A DNA stretch of 64,000 nucleotides from Streptomyces sp. NBC_00690. GTDB taxonomy: Bacteria; Actinomycetota; Actinomycetes; Streptomycetales; Streptomycetaceae. The stretch covers positions 8,707,501 through 8,771,500 of the forward strand of contig NZ_CP109009.1 of the NCBI RefSeq assembly GCF_036226685.1, read 5' to 3'. This document shows positions 61,508-64,000 of the stretch, one piece after another. The stretch's first letter is position 1; each line of letters opens with the position of its first letter. The translations under genes and the position numbers were made by a program. The notes under the pieces were generated by a model. It ran no database searches and was not told the DNA's origin. It saw nothing but the letters and a program-made list of their open reading frames with translations.

Positions 61508-62018
61508 GGCCGTTCCTCTGGGGCACACGGGCGGCTTGCGGCCGCCGTTGCGGAGATGGCCGCCCAGCTCCAGAAGGGCGTGAAAGACCGAGCTGCCGCG
61601 CACCGCTCCGGCTCGTGGCTCACGGCGCCACCGGACCCGACGCATACCCAGCGGCCCGCCCCTGCCCGGTCCGGTGGGGCGACACCTACGGGAGGAGTCG
61701 GATGACCATGCGGTCCCCGGACTCGAGCATCGAAGTCATCGCCGCCCGGTTGAGGAAGGACCTTCAGGAGCGCGCTGATACATACGGTCCGGCGTCGCTC
61801 TGGGAGCCGATCTGGAAGCGGACCCGGAATCCGAAGTCGAAAGCAGCGAAGAAGGCGGAGCCCGGCAGGCAACGCAAGCGACTCCAAATGGCAGGACAGC
61901 GACGCTTCTTCGCCGGGCAGTCGCGCCGGCCGTCGGTCCCAGCAGAACCGGATCGGCAACGCGGCCGCGCCCCGCGCCCTATCCCGGCTGCGGCACTCGA
62001 ACGCCTGGCTGTGGAAAC
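61508..62018. other. No recognisable gene
   Basis: About 510 bases. A rightward frame from 61702 (MRSPDSSIEVIAARLRKDLQ, ERADTYGPASLWEPIWKR) is protein-like but unassigned; it stops being convincing before the tpg relic. Confidence 0.4.
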
Positions 62019-62087
62019 GATGCCGGGCATCGTCGACCGACGAGCGTGGAGTTCACCGACGTGGAGCGGCTCGACATCGAGCTGTGA
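62019..62087 (+). pseudogene. 3' end relic of a second tpg gene
   Basis: The frame DAGHRRPTSVEFTDVERLDI EL ending at the TGA 62085-62087 matches the conserved C-terminus of Tpg (compare RFTDIEHLEFDL of the intact tpg). Only this last stretch remains in frame. Confidence 0.6.
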
Positions 62088-62100
62088 TTGTCCGCCGTGC

Positions 62101-62141
62101 CGAAGGAGCCTCGAACTGTGCGCCGGTTCGAGGCCCCTTCG
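62101..62141. terminator. Hairpin 1 after the tpg relic
   Basis: GCCTCGAAC and GTTCGAGGC pair perfectly (62108-62116 with 62126-62134), extended outward by CGAAGG/CCTTCG with one mismatch. It lies 13 bases after the tpg-relic stop. Confidence 0.65.
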
Positions 62142-62145
62142 GCAC

Positions 62146-62174
62146 GCCCGGCTCGTCGCGGACACGAGCCGGGC
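62146..62174. repeat. Hairpin 2, perfect 11-bp stem
   Basis: GCCCGGCTCGT (62146-62156) and ACGAGCCGGGC (62164-62174) around a 7-base loop. Confidence 0.65.
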
Positions 62175-62213
62175 CGGGACGACGGGCCTGCGGCGGGTCC
62201 GGGTCCACTTCGC

Positions 62214-62245
62214 CTGGTGCTCCCGCCGTACGACGGGAGCACCAG
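62214..62245. repeat. Hairpin 3, perfect 12-bp stem
   Basis: CTGGTGCTCCCG (62214-62225) and CGGGAGCACCAG (62234-62245) around an 8-base loop. Confidence 0.65.
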
Positions 62246-62269
62246 CGGATGACGTCGGATCCTTACCGC

Positions 62270-62460
62270 GAGCGTCAACATCCGGCTGGTCGTCGTGACG
62301 CCCGAGGTGCTGGGACGCGGCGCCCGTGACCGGCGCCTCGATCTGCGTACCGTCGAACTGGCCAAGGACCTCGGCGAGATCGGCGTGGCGGGGCGCGAGG
62401 GCCTGCTGGACGAACCGCTCTGGTACTGGCCGAAGCGGCAGCCCCGCAGACCCTCAGGTC
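62270..62460 (+). pseudogene. Unrecognised gene fragment
   Basis: The rightward reading NIRLVVVTPEVLGRG, RRLDLRTVELAKDLGEIGVA and REGLLDEPLWYWPK has the look of a real protein end but no start, and it runs into the convergent membrane-protein gene. Family not recognised. Confidence 0.3.
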
Positions 62461-63304
62461 AGGCCTGGCCTGGTGCCCTGCCCCGGACGCGGTGCACCGC
62501 GTAGGCGACGGCGAACACCGCGGCGTCCAGCACCCCCGTGAACAGCAGCAGCTCACGCGCCTCGTGGATGGCGAACTCGTACACCAGCAGCCAGGGCAGC
62601 GTCGCGATCAGCGCGCCTGCCACCCGTACGTCCTTCGGGCCGCCGCGGACAACGGCGACGGACAGCGCCCCTGCCAGGACGACGGACGGCCATACGACCG
62701 CGCCGCCGAATTCCGGCTGGACCCCCAGCAGATCCATGGCGAGCAGCGGAACCGCGGTGAGCGCCGCAAGCCAGGTCAGCGTGCTGCGGTCCTTGGCCGA
62801 GACGGGCGGCAGGTCCGGCGGGCAGCCGAGTACGACCAGAGCGACGAGCAGACCGGCCGGCCCCCGGGTCCAGCCGAAGCCGAACATCAGCAACTCCGCT
62901 GCCACCACCACCGCGGCGACCGCGACCAGGACCTTCGCTGTGCGCCAGCGGCCGGCCATGGCGCACAGCGCGGCGAGCGCCATCAGCGCGCTCTCCGCCG
63001 CCGCGAGTATCCAGACGGGCTCGGTCACCATGTTCCGGGAGTGGAACAGGAATAGCAGGATGAACAGGGCGTACCCCGCCGTCCCCGCCAGGATGTACGG
63101 CGTGGCTGCGGCCAGCGCCCTGCCTCCCTGATCGGCCGAGGTGGTCCGCAGCCGTACCCGCAAGGCGTGCGCGACGAGGTCGGCGCCCTCCCGCAGTCGG
63201 GCTGGACGGTCGGCGTCGGCGGTGGCTTCTGCGTAGAGCGCGGCGATCTCGTCGCCGTGGGCGCGCCGGTAGCCGGCGGGGTAGAACGACAGCAACCGGG
63301 TCAC
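62459..63304 (-). CDS. Membrane protein co-transcribed with PadR
   Basis: The protein has 281 residues. A soluble head MTRLLSFYPAGYRRAHGDEI and AALYAEATADADRPARLREG resembles the N-termini of PadR-linked membrane proteins in actinobacteria. About six to seven hydrophobic segments follow (PYILAGTAGYALFILLFLF, VLVAVAAVVVAAELLMFGFG, LTWLAALTAVPLLAMDLLG and others). The ATG overlaps the PadR stop as ATGA, so both are one operon and the membrane protein is probably the controlled output. Confidence 0.85.
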   Translation of the reverse strand: MTRLLSFYPAGYRRAHGDEIAALYAEATADADRPARLREGADLVAHALRVRLRTTSADQGGRALAAATPYILAGTAGYALFILLFLFHSRNMVTEPVWILAAAESALMALAALCAMAGRWRTAKVLVAVAAVVVAAELLMFGFGWTRGPAGLLVALVVLGCPPDLPPVSAKDRSTLTWLAALTAVPLLAMDLLGVQPEFGGAVVWPSVVLAGALSVAVVRGGPKDVRVAGALIATLPWLLVYEFAIHEARELLLFTGVLDAAVFAVAYAVHRVRGRAPGQA

Positions 63305-63660
63305 GCGAGTGCCCCCTTCGGGTTCGGGCCGGGGCGGAGGGAGAGTAGCCCGAGGCGGCGTTCGGCTTCGGCTGCGGTGGAGCGCAGCCGCGCCGCCTCG
63401 GCGCCGAGCACGTCGCGCCCAGCGGCGGTGAGGGCGTAGCTGATGCGCGTCCGGCCGTCGACGATCTCCTCGCTGTGCACCTGGATCAACTCCTGCTGCA
63501 CCAGCCGGTCGAGGGCGCCGTAGAGGGTGCCGGTGCGCAGCCGGACCCGGCCGCCGGAAATGCCGAGGACTTCCTTGACGATGGCGTACCCGTGCCGCGG
63601 CTGGTCCGCCAGGGCGGTGAGCAGCAGCAGGGTCGGTTCCTGCATCGGTCGGTCTGTCAT
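63301..63660 (-). CDS. PadR-family transcriptional regulator
   Basis: The protein has 119 residues from ATG 63660. MQEPTLLLLTALADQPRHGY and AIVKEVLGISGGRVRLRTGT with LYGALDRLVQQELIQVHSEE and VDGRTRISYALTAAGRDVL are the winged helix of PadR repressors, followed by a short dimer helix. The transcript is predicted to begin at the start codon. It probably represses its own operon. Confidence 0.92.
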   Translation of the reverse strand: MTDRPMQEPTLLLLTALADQPRHGYAIVKEVLGISGGRVRLRTGTLYGALDRLVQQELIQVHSEEIVDGRTRISYALTAAGRDVLGAEAARLRSTAAEAERRLGLLSLRPGPNPKGALA

Positions 63661-63666
63661 GACAGC

Positions 63667-63709
63667 ACTATAGGTCGACCAGCGACATATGTCATCTACC
63701 GACCTATAG
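63667..63709 (-). promoter_or_regulatory. PadR promoter and operator
   Basis: Read leftward: -35 ATGACA (63695-63690), 17-base spacer, -10 TATAGT (63672-63667), leaving no leader before ATG 63660. CTATAGGTCG (63668-63677) and CGACCTATAG (63700-63709) are perfect inverted repeats around the central palindrome GACATATGTC (63684-63693), covering the promoter. Confidence 0.75.
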
Positions 63710-64000
63710 AACCTGCCAACAACCCCGACGAACCGAACCCGCGAACCGAATCTACGAGATGACGCTCGGAGTCCCGCCCGGTGGTCCTTCGGGAGAGGAG
63801 AGGGCGAGCGGGCCCGGGAGGTTGCCCCGGCGGCCGAGCGCACAACGCGCGTCCCGGAGACGGTGGAGGGTCGTGACCGTCACGTTCCGGCCGGTCTCCA
63901 CCACCAGCCGGCGAGGAGACCGCACGCGACCGGTACTGCGGCGTGGACTGACCTGGGCGGTGCGAACTGGTCTTCGCTCGGCCAGTCCCAGGGGATCGGG
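63710..64000. other. No recognisable gene at the right edge
   Basis: The last 290 bases show no convincing coding frame or repeat. Confidence 0.4.

Noticed and set aside
62101..62245. Reading the three hairpins as a CRISPR array
   Set aside because: The stems have different sequences and irregular spacing, so there is no common repeat.

Overview
The window is high-GC actinomycete DNA and almost certainly comes from a linear replicon of Streptomyces or a close relative. The best evidence is a tap-tpg gene pair near 57-59 kb. These genes encode the telomere-associated and telomere terminal proteins that maintain linear Streptomyces chromosomes and plasmids. Codon use, GTG/TTG starts, many TetR/MarR/PadR regulators and leaderless-looking promoters fit the same group. 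Many decayed genes and IS relics, densest from about 37.5 kb to the right edge, suggest an accessory chromosome arm or a large linear plasmid.

Layout. 0-0.6 kb: the start of an IS1182-type transposase, cut by the window edge. 0.7-5.1 kb: a leftward three-gene operon (FAD oxidoreductase with an extra N-terminal domain, SAM methyltransferase, ATP-grasp-like enzyme) that looks like a small biosynthetic unit of unknown product. 5.8-10 kb: a secreted TAP-type hydrolase, then a TetR gene divergent from a luciferase-like monooxygenase/flavin reductase pair, with a perfect inverted-repeat operator between them. 10-15 kb: small conserved proteins, an AhpD-like protein and a methyltransferase. 15.4-23.6 kb: a tightly overlapping nuo operon (A, a B/D-like hybrid, H, J, K, L, M, N) that encodes membrane subunits of complex I but none of the electron-input subunits C, E, F, G or I.

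23.7-36 kb: a DUF6584-like protein, TetR plus S9 peptidase, a SigE-family sigma factor with a membrane partner, a degenerate RNase H-fold protein, a DHFR-like reductase, a MarR/SnoaL divergent pair, an autoregulated TetR with a membrane protein, and an erythromycin-esterase-like protein without the usual catalytic pair. 36-37.3 kb: a MerR-methyltransferase fusion under a MerR-type promoter. 38.4-39.5 kb: a complete IS5-family element with recognisable ends and a TAA target duplication. 39.9-42.8 kb: an arsenic unit (arsR-acr3-arsC leftward, arsM rightward).

43-57 kb: hypothetical genes, an AraC/MFS pair, a LysR/glutamine-amidotransferase pair and an acetyltransferase fusion, mixed with broken genes (GNAT, WD40, TPR-like, alpha/beta hydrolase, transposase and AAA-ATPase relics). 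57-59.2 kb: a 5'-truncated tap and an intact tpg. 59.9-63.7 kb: an imine-reductase-like enzyme divergent from a second YxaF/LmrA-type TetR, a relic of a second tpg 3' end followed by three hairpins, and a PadR/membrane-protein operon with a leaderless promoter.

Several modules share one design: a one-component regulator beside the gene it probably controls, with a palindromic operator in the gap. No tRNA, rRNA or CRISPR array was seen. Family assignments come from reading motifs, not from database searches.
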